DNA of 57,909 nucleotides from Gemmatimonadota bacterium (GTDB lineage: Bacteria; Gemmatimonadota; Gemmatimonadetes; Gemmatimonadales; GWC2-71-9): assembly GCA_016209985.1 (NCBI GenBank), contig JACQVB010000156.1:1-57909 (forward strand), read 5' to 3'. This document shows, one piece after another, positions 6,438 to 15,116 of the stretch (positions within the stretch are counted from its first letter, which is position 1; every line of letters starts with the position of its first letter). The notes beneath the pieces are model-generated. The model was given only the letters and a program-made list of their open reading frames with translations, had not been told where the DNA came from and ran no database searches. A program made the translations under genes and the position numbers.

Positions 6438-9131
6438 GTGCCTGAGCTCTTCGACTGTCTAAAGACAGCATTGGCTGAGCGGTACGCGATCGAGCGCGAG
6501 CTCGGCCGCGGCGGCATGGCCACGGTCTATCTCGCCGAGGATCTGAAGCACAAGCGCAAGGTCGCGATCAAGGTTCTTCATCCCGAGCTGGCCGCCACAC
6601 TCGGCCCCGACCGTTTCCTCCGCGAAATCGAAATCGCCGCTCAGCTTTCCCATCCACACATCCTCCCTTTGCTCGACTCCGGGAATGCGGACGGTTTCCT
6701 CTACTATGTGATGCCCTATGTGGAGGGGCAGTCACTTCGTCGCAAGCTCTCGCGGGAAGGGGAACTGCCGATTGGCGAGGTTGTCAGGATCCTGCGGGAG
6801 GTGGTGGATGCGTTGACTGAAGCCCACGTCCGTGGACTCGTCCACCGGGACATCAAGCCCGACAACGTGCTGATACGTGGAAGCCACGTGGTCGTGACGG
6901 ACTTCGGGGTCGCGAAGGCGGTCAGCGAGGCCACCGGACGCCAGCAATTGACCACTGCCGGCATCGCCCTCGAGACGCCGGCCTACATGGCGCCGGAACA
7001 GGCTGCCGCCAATCCCAACATCGACCACCGGGCGGATATCTACGCCGTCGGTGTAATGGCCTACGAGATGCTGACGGGGCGGACTCCGTTCGATGATGCG
7101 GCGCCAGAGGCCGTGCTCGCCGCCCACGTAACCCAGGCGCCCGAGCCGGTGACGAATCGACGGGAAGTTCCGGCGCCTCTGGCCGAGCTCGTGATGCAAT
7201 GCCTGAAGAAGAAGCCGGCCGACCGATGGCAGTCAGCCAGCGAGCTGCTCGCGCATCTCGAGCTGCTGACGCCGACCGGCACAACACCCACCGCTACCCG
7301 CCCGGTTTCGGTCATTGCCACCTCACCAGCTCCGCGACGCCGCTGGCTCATGGCGGCGACAATGGCGGCCCTCGTCGTCGGAGGGATGGGCGCTTGGCTT
7401 ACAGCCTGGAAAGGGCGGACGACGGCAAGTGCCTCTTCACGCGGAAAGGTGCCGCGCCTCGCGGTTCTGCCCTTCGAAAACCAGGGCGCCGTCGAAGATG
7501 ACTACCTGGCCGACGGAATCACGGTGGCCATTCGCGATCGCTTGTCAGGGCTGTCAGGGCTCGACGTCATCGGCCCTAACAGCTCCTCGCAATACAAGAA
7601 GACCACCAAGGCCTTTCGAGAGATTGTCGAGGAGCTAAGCCCCGGGGAATTGACACTCAATTTCGTTCTCAGCGGTACCGTCCTGCGTGACAGGGCGACC
7701 GGCATGGTGCAGGTCCGCCCGCGGTTGGTTCGGGCTGAGGATGAGACTCAGATCTGGGCCGAACAGCACGTGGGCGCGGGCGCCGACTTTTTCAGGATGC
7801 AATCGGAGGTGGCGGAACAGGTTGCGCATCAGCTCGACGTCAAAGTGGTGAAACAGGAACGTGATCTGTTAACGGCGCTCCCGACGTCCAATCAGACGGC
7901 CATTGACCTCTATCTCCGTGGCAATGACGTCATATCCACCGCACTGACCACCGATGACTATCGCGAGGCCGTGGAGCTCTACCGGAACGCGAGCCAGCTG
8001 GATTCGACTTTTGCCCTGGCATATGCCGGGCTGTCCCGGGCACTAGGCGAGGTCTGGAGAATCGAGCGTCGTCCGGGAGAGCTGCTCGACCAGGCGCGAG
8101 CGAGCGCGGAGCAGGCGCTCAAGTATGTCGCAGATCTTCCCGACGCCCACATCTCGCTCGGTCGTTTGTACGCGCTAACCGCGGACCACAAGCGAGCCTT
8201 GAGCGAGTACCAAGTTGCGCGGAGGGAGAGACCGGGTGATGCCGAGCTTCTGGGGTTGATGTCTTCGTCCTACGCCCGGATCAATCGATATCGGGAGGCG
8301 CGGGACGTGGCCGTGCAGGGCGTGGCCCTGGACCCGCGAAATGTCTTTACCGTCAGTACTCTCGCGGAAGTATGCATCGAGCTCGGTGAGTACGCCGAGG
8401 CACACCGCTACTACGGTCGCGTGATCAGTCTGGCGCCCTCTGTCGTGTATCTCCACTTGATGAACGCACTAGTGTTTGCAGCTGAGGGAAATGATAGCGC
8501 GAACCGCAGAACTATCCGTGAGGTCATGGGTCGCTTCGATGTCCCCGCATTAATGAATGGCATCGTCAGCCCGTACGGATTCATCCATATCCTGCCGCGG
8601 TGGCTGGACGCCGAAGGCCGGAGTGCCATCAAGGAGGCGAAGCTGACGGCCGCGATCTCCAATCCGGATGTTTACTACTTCCTAAAGGCCGAGGTATACC
8701 GAATCGAGCAATCGAGGGGACTTGCGGAGGTGTACTACGATTCCGCTCGCGCATCACTTATCGGGACGCTCGGCCGGTCACGAAGTCCCGTGTATGAGGC
8801 TGGACGGAGGGCATTGCTCGGCAACTTGTACGCCCGACTCGGCAGACGTCAGGAGGCGTTAGCGGAGGCCAATCGAGCCATCCGGCTCGTGCCGGCGAAC
8901 GTCAGTGCTCCAACCGGTGCCGATTGGCTGATGATCGCGGTCGACACCTATATGGTGGCTGGTGATTACGACGGTGCGCTGACGCTTCTCAAAGACGGGT
9001 GGGGCGTGTCGGGTGTAGCAGAGCAATACATCTGGCGGCTACGCGATCCGGTGTTCGAGCCGCTCAGGACCAACCGGGAATTTCAGCAACTTGCGGGCTG
9101 GACCCCCCAAAGGCGTGGGGCGGACGGGTGA
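6438..9131 (+). CDS. Membrane Ser/Thr kinase K1: kinase - TM - TolB-like - TPR
   Basis: Residues 1-275 are a Hanks-type kinase: glycine loop GRGGMATVY (23-31), Lys45 in VAIK, Glu63, HRDIKPDN with catalytic Asp138, and DFG Asp155. A single membrane helix follows (about 303-323). Outside come a TolB N-terminal-like domain (LAVLPFENQG...GITVAI, about 335-465) and TPR-type helices to the end. It should phosphorylate cytosolic targets in response to a periplasmic or extracytoplasmic signal. One oddity: the P+1 loop reads ALETPAYMAPEQ where all paralogues have GTP. The GTG at 6438 matches the start of the 28338 paralogue; a GTG 12 nt upstream is also possible. Its stop overlaps the start of K2 (GTGA). 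Confidence 0.93.
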   Translation: MPELFDCLKTALAERYAIERELGRGGMATVYLAEDLKHKRKVAIKVLHPELAATLGPDRFLREIEIAAQLSHPHILPLLDSGNADGFLYYVMPYVEGQSLRRKLSREGELPIGEVVRILREVVDALTEAHVRGLVHRDIKPDNVLIRGSHVVVTDFGVAKAVSEATGRQQLTTAGIALETPAYMAPEQAAANPNIDHRADIYAVGVMAYEMLTGRTPFDDAAPEAVLAAHVTQAPEPVTNRREVPAPLAELVMQCLKKKPADRWQSASELLAHLELLTPTGTTPTATRPVSVIATSPAPRRRWLMAATMAALVVGGMGAWLTAWKGRTTASASSRGKVPRLAVLPFENQGAVEDDYLADGITVAIRDRLSGLSGLDVIGPNSSSQYKKTTKAFREIVEELSPGELTLNFVLSGTVLRDRATGMVQVRPRLVRAEDETQIWAEQHVGAGADFFRMQSEVAEQVAHQLDVKVVKQERDLLTALPTSNQTAIDLYLRGNDVISTALTTDDYREAVELYRNASQLDSTFALAYAGLSRALGEVWRIERRPGELLDQARASAEQALKYVADLPDAHISLGRLYALTADHKRALSEYQVARRERPGDAELLGLMSSSYARINRYREARDVAVQGVALDPRNVFTVSTLAEVCIELGEYAEAHRYYGRVISLAPSVVYLHLMNALVFAAEGNDSANRRTIREVMGRFDVPALMNGIVSPYGFIHILPRWLDAEGRSAIKEAKLTAAISNPDVYYFLKAEVYRIEQSRGLAEVYYDSARASLIGTLGRSRSPVYEAGRRALLGNLYARLGRRQEALAEANRAIRLVPANVSAPTGADWLMIAVDTYMVAGDYDGALTLLKDGWGVSGVAEQYIWRLRDPVFEPLRTNREFQQLAGWTPQRRGADG

Positions 9132-11518
9132 CTGACGTGGTCGATCGGCTCAAGATGGCGCTGGCAGACCGGTACGCGATCGAGCGCGAGCTCGGCCGCG
9201 GGGGCATGGCCACGGTCTATCTCGCCGAGGATCTCAAGCATCGCCGCAAAGTGGCTATCAAGGTCCTGCACCCTGAGCTTGCAGCGACGCTCGGGCCTGA
9301 CCGATTCTTGCGCGAAATCGAGATCGCTGCCGGTCTTCAACATCCGCACATCCTTCCGCTCTACGATTCGGGTCATGCCGACGGATTCCTCTATTACGTG
9401 ATGCCGTTCGTGGAGGGTCAATCACTACGGGCTCGCCTGAACCGGGAAGGGGCACTGCCGATCGCCGAGACCGCGCGGATTCTGCGTGACGTGGCAGACG
9501 CTCTGGCGCACGCGCACGACCGGAAGGTGGTCCACCGCGATATCAAGCCCGACAACGTGATGCTCTCGGGCCGGCACGCGATGGTGACCGACTTTGGCGT
9601 AGCCAAGGCGGTGAGCGAGGCCAGCGGCAGGCACAACCTGACGACGGCAGGCGTCGCGCTTGGCACACCCGCCTATATGGCGCCGGAACAGGCAGCCGCA
9701 GAGCCGAACCTGGATCATCGCGTGGATGTGTATGCGCTCGGGGCGATGGCCTACGAGCTGCTGACCGGGCACGTCCCCTTTGATAAAGGAAGTGCGGCCG
9801 CGACCCTGGCGGCGCATGTCACGGAAGCCCCGCGGCCCGTCTCCGAACATCGCGGGACCGTTCCGCCTGCCTTGTCCCAGATGGTGATGAAGTGCCTGGA
9901 GAAACGGCCCGCGGACCGGTGGCAGCGTGCCGACGAGCTGGTGCCGGTCCTGGAATCGCTGGCGACGCCGAGCGGAGGGATTACTCCCACGGACACGCGT
10001 CCGATCGAAGCTGTGTCGCTGCGCGGCCGAAATAAGTGGGTCGCGGTGGGTGCGCTCGCGGCAGCACTAGTCACCCTTATCTGGTTTGGAAGGGGCAGAT
10101 GGCCGACGCTTCGCGCCACCGGCGGTCAAGACGTCGTGCGACTGGCAGTAGTGCCGTTTGCGAACCTCGGCCGTGCACAAGACGAGTTTTTCGCCGAAGG
10201 AGTGACTGACGCGATCCGCCGCGAGACTGTCAGGATCCCCGGCCTGCTCGTTCTTGGTCGCCAGACATCATCCCAATACAAGCAGTCCGACAAGACCTCC
10301 ACTGAAATAGGGCATCTATTGAACGTGGACTACATCCTGACCGGGACGATCCAGTGGGATGGGAAGAACAACGAGACGAGCCGGGTGCTGGTCAATCCGG
10401 AACTGCTCCGAGTCTCCGATGAGACCAGCATGTGGCAGGATTCGTACGTGTTTCCTTATCAAGATATTTTCGATGTCCAGGCAAGCATCGCGCTGAAGGC
10501 TGCCGGCGCGATTTCCGGGGCATTGGACGCTCGCGCATCTTCCGCGACGCTGGATCGGTCACCGCGCACGAAAAACCTCGAAGCCCATACTCTATACATG
10601 AAGGGGGACGAGGAGTGGCGTCGCTTTTCGTCCGCGGGACGCGAGCGTGCGATTGGCTATCTCCAGCGTGCCATCCAGGCTGACTCCGCCTATGCCCCGG
10701 CTTGGTCGGTTCTCTCCCTTGCGCTGACCGGTCAGGGACGTCGGGGTGAGGGTCGCGCGGCCGCAGAGCGAGCGATAGCACTCGACTCCAAGTGGGCGGA
10801 CGGATACTCCGCGCTCGCCCAGCTGCAGTGGTATGAGTGGGATTTTGCAGGGGCGGCGACCAGCTTCCAGCGAGCGCTGGCCCTCGAGCCCAATGACGGT
10901 GTCACGCTTGGCCTGTACGCCATCTACCTCGCTGCGGTAGGACGTTACGAGGAGGGCGTCACAGCCGGGACGCGCGCGGCCTTCATAGATCCGCTCGCCG
11001 CCGGCGAAGCGGCGCTGTACAGTCTTATGGGACTCAAGCGCTACGGCGACGTTATTCGCATTGCCGAGCAAGGCCTCGCTGCCGATTCGATGGACCGGCC
11101 AGGTGGTTATTACGGCCTCATGGTTGGCGCGCTGATGGAATCTGGACGCTTCGAGGAAGGACTCAGGACGTTCGAGCGGGGCCAGCGAATCTGGGGATGG
11201 TCGCCTTCACGGATAGGCTGGGCGCTGGCGAGAGCCCACAGGACGGCGGAGGCACGATCGCTCCTCCAGCAGGCACTCGCGCGAACGGAGATGATGAGCA
11301 ACCAACAGGCACAAACTGTCCTGGGGAATGAAGCGTGGTGGATCGCCGCCATCTATGCCAATCTCGGGCAATCCGACAGCGCCTTTGCTTGGCTGAACCG
11401 GGTGGTTCCAACCCGAGGCCGGGCGCTGGCCGAAATCCGATGGAGGCCCGAATTCTCCGTGCTCCGTTCTGATGCTCGGTTCAGGGAACTGGTCAGGACG
11501 ATAGGCTTGGAGAAGTAA
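9128..11518 (+). CDS. Membrane Ser/Thr kinase K2: kinase - TM - TolB-like - TPR
   Basis: A 796-residue kinase of the same design as K1. The glycine loop is at 23-31, Lys45 in VAIK, HRDIKPDN near 136-143, DFG near 155, and an intact GTPAYMAPEQ. The helix KWVAVGALAAALVTLIWFG spans about 300-317. A TolB-like domain (LAVVPFANLGRAQDEFFAEG) follows, then TPR repeats with the typical AxAxxxxxRA spacing (SAYAPAWSVLSLAL, DGYSALAQLQWYEW). The GTG overlaps the K1 stop as GTGA, so the two are translationally coupled and may form a receptor pair. The first ~110 codons are nearly identical in DNA to K1 and K3. Confidence 0.94.
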   Translation: MTDVVDRLKMALADRYAIERELGRGGMATVYLAEDLKHRRKVAIKVLHPELAATLGPDRFLREIEIAAGLQHPHILPLYDSGHADGFLYYVMPFVEGQSLRARLNREGALPIAETARILRDVADALAHAHDRKVVHRDIKPDNVMLSGRHAMVTDFGVAKAVSEASGRHNLTTAGVALGTPAYMAPEQAAAEPNLDHRVDVYALGAMAYELLTGHVPFDKGSAAATLAAHVTEAPRPVSEHRGTVPPALSQMVMKCLEKRPADRWQRADELVPVLESLATPSGGITPTDTRPIEAVSLRGRNKWVAVGALAAALVTLIWFGRGRWPTLRATGGQDVVRLAVVPFANLGRAQDEFFAEGVTDAIRRETVRIPGLLVLGRQTSSQYKQSDKTSTEIGHLLNVDYILTGTIQWDGKNNETSRVLVNPELLRVSDETSMWQDSYVFPYQDIFDVQASIALKAAGAISGALDARASSATLDRSPRTKNLEAHTLYMKGDEEWRRFSSAGRERAIGYLQRAIQADSAYAPAWSVLSLALTGQGRRGEGRAAAERAIALDSKWADGYSALAQLQWYEWDFAGAATSFQRALALEPNDGVTLGLYAIYLAAVGRYEEGVTAGTRAAFIDPLAAGEAALYSLMGLKRYGDVIRIAEQGLAADSMDRPGGYYGLMVGALMESGRFEEGLRTFERGQRIWGWSPSRIGWALARAHRTAEARSLLQQALARTEMMSNQQAQTVLGNEAWWIAAIYANLGQSDSAFAWLNRVVPTRGRALAEIRWRPEFSVLRSDARFRELVRTIGLEK

Positions 11519-11642
11519 CCACTCGAAGTTGACCGCACCTTGAGACCTGCTTCGGCAAAGCCAAGGCCTCGAATCGCCCGTTCGAAGCCTCATCCTGACG
11601 TTCTGGCAAAACGGGAAAACTCGCCATAAGTCGGCTCCGCCA

Positions 11643-11822
11643 ATGACCTCCCGCAATCCAGTCCCGCGAAAAACGGATGCATCGCTCGCCAGGAAGGCCC
11701 GCGACGGCGATCAACAGGCCTTCGCCGAGCTGTTCCAACGCTATGGTGACAAGGTCTTCGACGAGGCGTTCGGGATGGTCCGCGAGTGGGACGTCGCCGA
11801 CGGTTCTGGCCGCGTCTCCTGA
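11643..11822 (+). pseudogene. ECF sigma factor N-terminal fragment (region 2)
   Basis: From ATG 11643 the frame reads PRKTDASLARKARDGDQQAF and AELFQRYGDKVF, the start of an ECF sigma factor (region 1.2/2.1). After about 42 codons it runs into sequence that belongs, on the other strand, to the tail of a protease gene. Regions 2.2 to 4 are missing. Together with the region 4 remnant at 1203-1558 it shows that at least one sigma gene has been broken up in this locus. Confidence 0.6.
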
Positions 11823-12211
11823 AAATCGACCCCGGCGGCTGCAGGTGCTGGCCCCGCATCCACGAGTCGCTTGAGGCGGGGCTCGACACGAAAGTTCAGC
11901 CCTTCGAGGGTGCGGCTCCCGAGCAGGGTCATGTCGCCCGGGTGCGCAAAGACCACTTCGTCCCCCACGCCTTTGCCGGCCACCTGGATCACGACGGTGC
12001 CGGTCCAGCGCGCGAGGATCGAGCCGTCGGCCTGGCGAAAGCGTTCCTCGTTCCGCCGCGCGATGCCGAGTGATTCGAGCACCACGCCCGGGATCCAGGA
12101 CAATTCGGCGCCGGTGTCCACCAGCACGTTCTCGAGCACCCGGCGCTGACCGGGAAGCGCCGGGTTTTCGATCTCAACGTCTACGCGGAAAGTGCCCATT
12201 TCGTCGGTCAT
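11741..12211 (-). CDS. Retropepsin-like (clan AA) aspartic protease
   Basis: From ATG 12211 (GGAG five bases upstream) the protein reads GTFRVDVEIENP, then LENVLVDTGAELSWIPGVVL with the catalytic DTG. The following strands (GTVVIQVAGKG, VFAHPGDMTLLGSRTLEGLN) end in a hydrophobic flap typical of bacterial single-lobe retropepsins, which act as dimers. Normal family length is ~120-130 residues. The last ~25 residues here (from about GVDFQETRP) are antisense to a sigma-factor fragment and look like read-out past a broken natural end. Confidence 0.75.
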   Translation of the reverse strand: MTDEMGTFRVDVEIENPALPGQRRVLENVLVDTGAELSWIPGVVLESLGIARRNEERFRQADGSILARWTGTVVIQVAGKGVGDEVVFAHPGDMTLLGSRTLEGLNFRVEPRLKRLVDAGPAPAAAGVDFQETRPEPSATSHSRTIPNASSKTLSP

Positions 12212-12301
12212 CGTAGCTCCGGAAGGCCCGCCGAGTAGTACCTCATTTACGCGGTGAGTGTCAATGCATCGCGGGGCGGCTCGTACCCTCGCCCTTGATG
12301 C

Positions 12302-12469
12302 GGCCGAGAGGTCGGCGTCTTGCTGATCGCCTTTGCTCCGCTGGATGTCGGTCTTCAGGGTGCCGCCGAGAACCTCCCCGTCCTGTTCTTCTTCCTAGGC
12401 TTGGGGCTACTATTATTTATTGGTTCACTGACTGTGGAATGGGGATTGACACGCGTTGACCATCAATGA
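12302..12469 (+). pseudogene. 5'-truncated small membrane protein, paralogue of the gene at 5872
   Basis: In frame after a TGA the sequence reads REVGVLLIAFAPLDVGLQG, then LPVLFFFLGLGLLLFIGSLT and a stop at 12467. It aligns with REIGILTLVFVPLDI of the 63-residue protein at 5872. The first ~20 codons and any ATG or GTG are missing; a TTG at 12320 is the only candidate start. The end overlaps the next tiny gene. Confidence 0.5.
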
Positions 12470-12566
12470 ACTGGTCGGATTCGGTGGAGTTTTTCTCCTT
12501 GGGCTGATTGGGTTTATCGTGTCCTGGGTGTTGATGCCCCGGAAGAACGAAAGGCTTAAGAAGTAG
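12456..12566 (+). CDS. Tiny single-helix membrane protein (36 residues)
   Basis: From a TTG at 12456 the product is MTINELVGFGGVFLLGLIGF then IVSWVLMPRKNERLKK: one hydrophobic helix and a basic cytosolic tail. Size, topology and overlap with an upstream two-helix gene repeat the arrangement at 5872-6202, although the two tiny proteins are not obviously similar in sequence. The start codon is uncertain. Confidence 0.4.
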   Translation: MTINELVGFGGVFLLGLIGFIVSWVLMPRKNERLKK

Positions 12567-12582
12567 CGGCCTGAGAGAGCCT

Positions 12583-12602
12583 GCCCTGAGCGAAGCGAAG
12601 GA
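12583..12602. repeat. CCCTGAGCGAAGCGAAGGA interspersed element
   Basis: A 20-bp element of the CCCTGAGCGAAGCGAAGG type, found in intergenic DNA of many unrelated bacteria. An inverted relative lies at 12862-12881. Confidence 0.6.
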
Positions 12603-12612
12603 AGTGCGGGAC

Positions 12613-12753
12613 CTAGGCCAGCTTTTCCACCGCCTCGCAGATCGCCCGCGCCGCCTCGAGTTCCGCCGTCAGGCCCTTGGGATCGGCCCGGTCGGGATCC
12701 AGACTGACTAGGTGAAGCAGCAGCTCTTCGAGTCTGGCGAGGCTTCTCTCCAT
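12613..12753 (-). CDS. Possible 46-residue helical protein
   Basis: From ATG 12753 the minus strand encodes MERSLARLEELLLHLVSLDP and then DRADPKGLTAELEAARAICE, ending AVEKLA. The pattern is amphipathic-helical and codon use is strongly GC3-biased like real genes here. It is too short for family assignment and no clear ribosome site is seen. Confidence 0.35.
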   Translation of the reverse strand: MERSLARLEELLLHLVSLDPDRADPKGLTAELEAARAICEAVEKLA

Positions 12754-13069
12754 GCGACCGGTTGTGCTTGCCAGGTGCCCGATGCCTTGGAAGCAGGTGG
12801 ACGTGATGACCGAACGAATGGTGAGGGGAGTGTCATCACCGGAATCGCGCGCTCAAGCACGCCCTTCGACTTCGCTCAGGGCGGGCTGTTCGGCGTGAAT
12901 GCCCTGAAAAGTTGAACCGGCTCGGCCACACTCCACTGCCGCCGAGTACCGCTTCGAAGTCGTGTCAGCACCCTTTAGGACCTTTGACTCGCCGGCGTCA
13001 CGCTTCGGCGGCGCTTGAGCTTGCCTGATCCCGGCTCCTCGGTCCTTCCAACTGTCAGAGCTTGCGCGG
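12754..13069. other. Stretch without a recognised gene
   Basis: About 315 bp holding the inverted CCCTTCGACTTCGCTCAGGG element (12862-12881) and no frame with convincing composition. It ends at the first copy of the dispersed 5' repeat. Confidence 0.5.
12862..12881. repeat. Inverted CCCTGAGCGAAG-type element
   Basis: CCCTTCGACTTCGCTCAGGG, the reverse orientation of the interspersed element seen at 12583-12602 and 3330-3363. Confidence 0.6.
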
Positions 13070-13182
13070 AACGACGGTGACGGCGGCGCGCCGGCTAACG
13101 GACGGTCTCGAAGACCTAGGCTGCACGGACTATCGCCCGCCACAATCTGCTCACATTTTACGGGAGAATCGATATACAAGGC
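13070..13182 (+). repeat. Dispersed 5' repeat, copy 1
   Basis: Copy of a ~115-bp sequence shared with 14944-15059 and 17771-17884. Landmarks in order: AACGACGG, CCGGCTAACGGACG, the small hairpin GGTCTCGAAGACC, CGGACTATCGCCCGCCACAA, TCTGCTCACATTTTACGGGA and GAATCGATATACAAGGC. It ends about 50 nt before the gene starting at 13231. Confidence 0.85.
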
Positions 13183-13230
13183 CGCAACGCTGTCCCAAGA
13201 GGAATCGGAGAGCACCACATCGTGAGGCTC

Positions 13231-13716
13231 ATGCGACCCACCTTGCTTGCAGCCTGCTTCTGCATGGGCGGCCCGCTAACGGCATCCGCCCAGGTGCTGG
13301 ATATCGGCGGCATTCAGCTCCGCCTCGGACAGGATGTCTCGGAGGCGTTAAAGTCACTCTCCCCCTACCAGGTGCAGTATGAGGATCAGAGCGAGGCCTG
13401 GTTAGTTACAGGGAAAGTGGGTAACAGATTTGAGTATCTCGGGAGCCTCACAGCTACTGATGGCAAGGTTGCTAGTATTTCCAAGAGTTATAGGATCTCC
13501 GAAGACCACGATGATAGGACCGCCTACAGTCACGCCTCCAAGGACGTGCGTCGCCTTGGTGGCTCCAACTGCACGATGCGAGAGGTCGAGTTTACGGACG
13601 ATCTGATCCATCAAATCGAGACCAGCTGTGGTCAGTATCGACTCGTCTACGTCTTCCCCTGGCTGTACAAAGGCGACAAAGTGAGCGCATCGTTATCGCT
13701 CAGCGTGGGTGGCTAA
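13231..13716 (+). CDS. Exported protein of unknown function
   Basis: About 161 residues with a signal peptide (MRPTLLAACFCMGG, LTASAQ cleavage region). The mature part begins VLDIGGIQLRLGQDVSEALK, which resembles the first lines of small secreted proteins where a short beta hairpin precedes a helix, and has two cysteines (SNCTM and TSCGQY) that could pair. A GTG 9 nt upstream is an alternative start. No family recognised. It is the first of three genes that follow copies of the dispersed 5' repeat. Confidence 0.7.
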   Translation: MRPTLLAACFCMGGPLTASAQVLDIGGIQLRLGQDVSEALKSLSPYQVQYEDQSEAWLVTGKVGNRFEYLGSLTATDGKVASISKSYRISEDHDDRTAYSHASKDVRRLGGSNCTMREVEFTDDLIHQIETSCGQYRLVYVFPWLYKGDKVSASLSLSVGG

Positions 13717-13802
13717 CTGATCTACCAGCGACCACCGCGGACCTTGCGCTTGGCCGTGAGTCGGTCGCTGCCCAGCGTAGTCCGCTAGGCCGCGGGCAGG
13801 CC

Positions 13803-14447
13803 ATGACAATCGCCCCTTGCACGTATTGTGGTCGCAAGGAGAAGCCGACCTCTGACCACGTCCCACCGAAGGCTGCATTCCCAAAGCCCAGGACGAGCGA
13901 CTTGATTACCGTCCCCAGCTGCGAGCCTTGTAATAAGTCCTTCGAGCTGGACGACGACTACTTCAAGCAACACTTAGCATTACGTCGGGACATCGAGGCG
14001 CATCCTCGCGCCGCCACTCTTCTGGCCGAGGTGCGCCGCTCCTGGGCTCGCCCCGAAGGCGGTGGTTTGAAGGCCTACACGGTTGGCACTTTGGTTCAGC
14101 GGCCGTCGCCTGCTGCCGCTCTAGAGCTTGGGCAATACATCGACAGCGAGAGGATTGGCACAGTACTCGGGCGTACCGTCCGGGGCCTCTATTTTCACCA
14201 CACCGGTCGCCGTATTCCGCCCAGCTATCGCGCTCGGGCAATTCTGTCTGAGGCCGCAACGCCGGACTTTCAGCTGGCGTTCGAGTGTGCGCTGTTTAGT
14301 TCTCCAGATTACGCCCTCGCTGAGGGGATGTTCGCGTACTCGTTTGCCGCAGCGAGCGATGATCCAATGAGTACCGTGTGGCTGCTGCAGTTCTACGGTA
14401 ACGCGCTCTTCTATGCGATGACCGGCGCACCCAAGGTTGCGGCCTAA
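13803..14447 (+). CDS. HNH-type zinc-ribbon protein
   Basis: A 214-residue protein whose first 45 residues hold an HNH/zinc-ribbon pattern: CTYCGRKEKPTSDHVPPKAA, then VPSCEPCNKSFELDDDYFK. The two CxxC pairs would bind zinc and the DHVPPKA/CNKS segments correspond to the HNH active-site strands. The remaining helical part (VLGRTVRGLYFHHTGRRIP) occurs in stand-alone HNH proteins of unknown substrate. It has no dispersed repeat in front and only a weak ribosome site, so it may be co-transcribed with the preceding gene. Confidence 0.75.
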   Translation: MTIAPCTYCGRKEKPTSDHVPPKAAFPKPRTSDLITVPSCEPCNKSFELDDDYFKQHLALRRDIEAHPRAATLLAEVRRSWARPEGGGLKAYTVGTLVQRPSPAAALELGQYIDSERIGTVLGRTVRGLYFHHTGRRIPPSYRARAILSEAATPDFQLAFECALFSSPDYALAEGMFAYSFAAASDDPMSTVWLLQFYGNALFYAMTGAPKVAA

Positions 14448-14804
14448 CACCACCATTAAGAAGTGCGTGGCCAAGGGGTCGTAATAATCCTCTTTAGGCG
14501 CGTGACCAAGCTCCCGCGGCGAGGAACGTTCGCCACGCTTTCCGATGTACCGAACGTCTTCGTTTCTTCCAACCTTCCAGCGGCGTCTGCCGGTCGGATC
14601 CCTGTGAACGTCACCCGCGGTGGCGTCCAGACACCATTAATGGGCTCAACGACTACAGCGGTTCCGCGCCAGCCGCCTTCTCTCACTGGACGATCCCAGA
14701 TCCTTCGTTGGCACAACGCCGGGCATCCCAATCAAGCGCGTGATCCCCGATGCGGCTTCGGTTGCTGGTCAAGCGAGTGCGATCAGCGCTCCCGCATCGC
14801 GCGC
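14448..14804. other. Stretch with a decayed, unidentified coding remnant
   Basis: About 350 bp. The plus strand reads TLSDVPNVFVSSNLPAASAG and VNVTRGGVQTP in one frame and, after a shift near 14635, NGLNDYSGSAPAAFSHWT in another. This looks like the remains of a secreted or structural protein, but I cannot name a family. Confidence 0.4.
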
Positions 14805-15059
14805 TAATTGAATCGCGGGGCTGAAGCCCGCGCTCGGCGTGCCCTGAAGGGCTGAACGTGTCGAGCAGCGCTTCAGCGCGGTGCCGACCCGGGGCCTCTC
14901 AGGTCGTGTCATGCGAGCCCTTCAAACTGCCCGAGTTGAGGATGAACGACGGTGATGGGCGACGCCCCGGCTAACGGACGGTCTCGAAGACCTCAGGCGG
15001 CACGGACTATCGCCCGCCACAATCTGCTCACATTTTACGGGAGAATCGACATACAAGGC
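14805..15059 (+). repeat. Dispersed 5' repeat, long copy 2
   Basis: About 255 bp shared with 17637-17884. It begins with AATTGAATCGCGGG and a GGCTGAAGCCCGCG hairpin, continues through GCCCTGAAGGGCTGAA and CGAGCAGCGCTTCAGCGCGG, and ends in the core TATCGCCCGCCACAATCTGC...ATACAAGGC. It stops ~57 nt before the beta-lactamase-like gene. Confidence 0.85.
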
Positions 15060-15116
15060 TGTGCCCCATGTAGCATCCTCCGCGTGCTACTCCGTTCCCT
15101 GCAAAGAGGTGACCCC

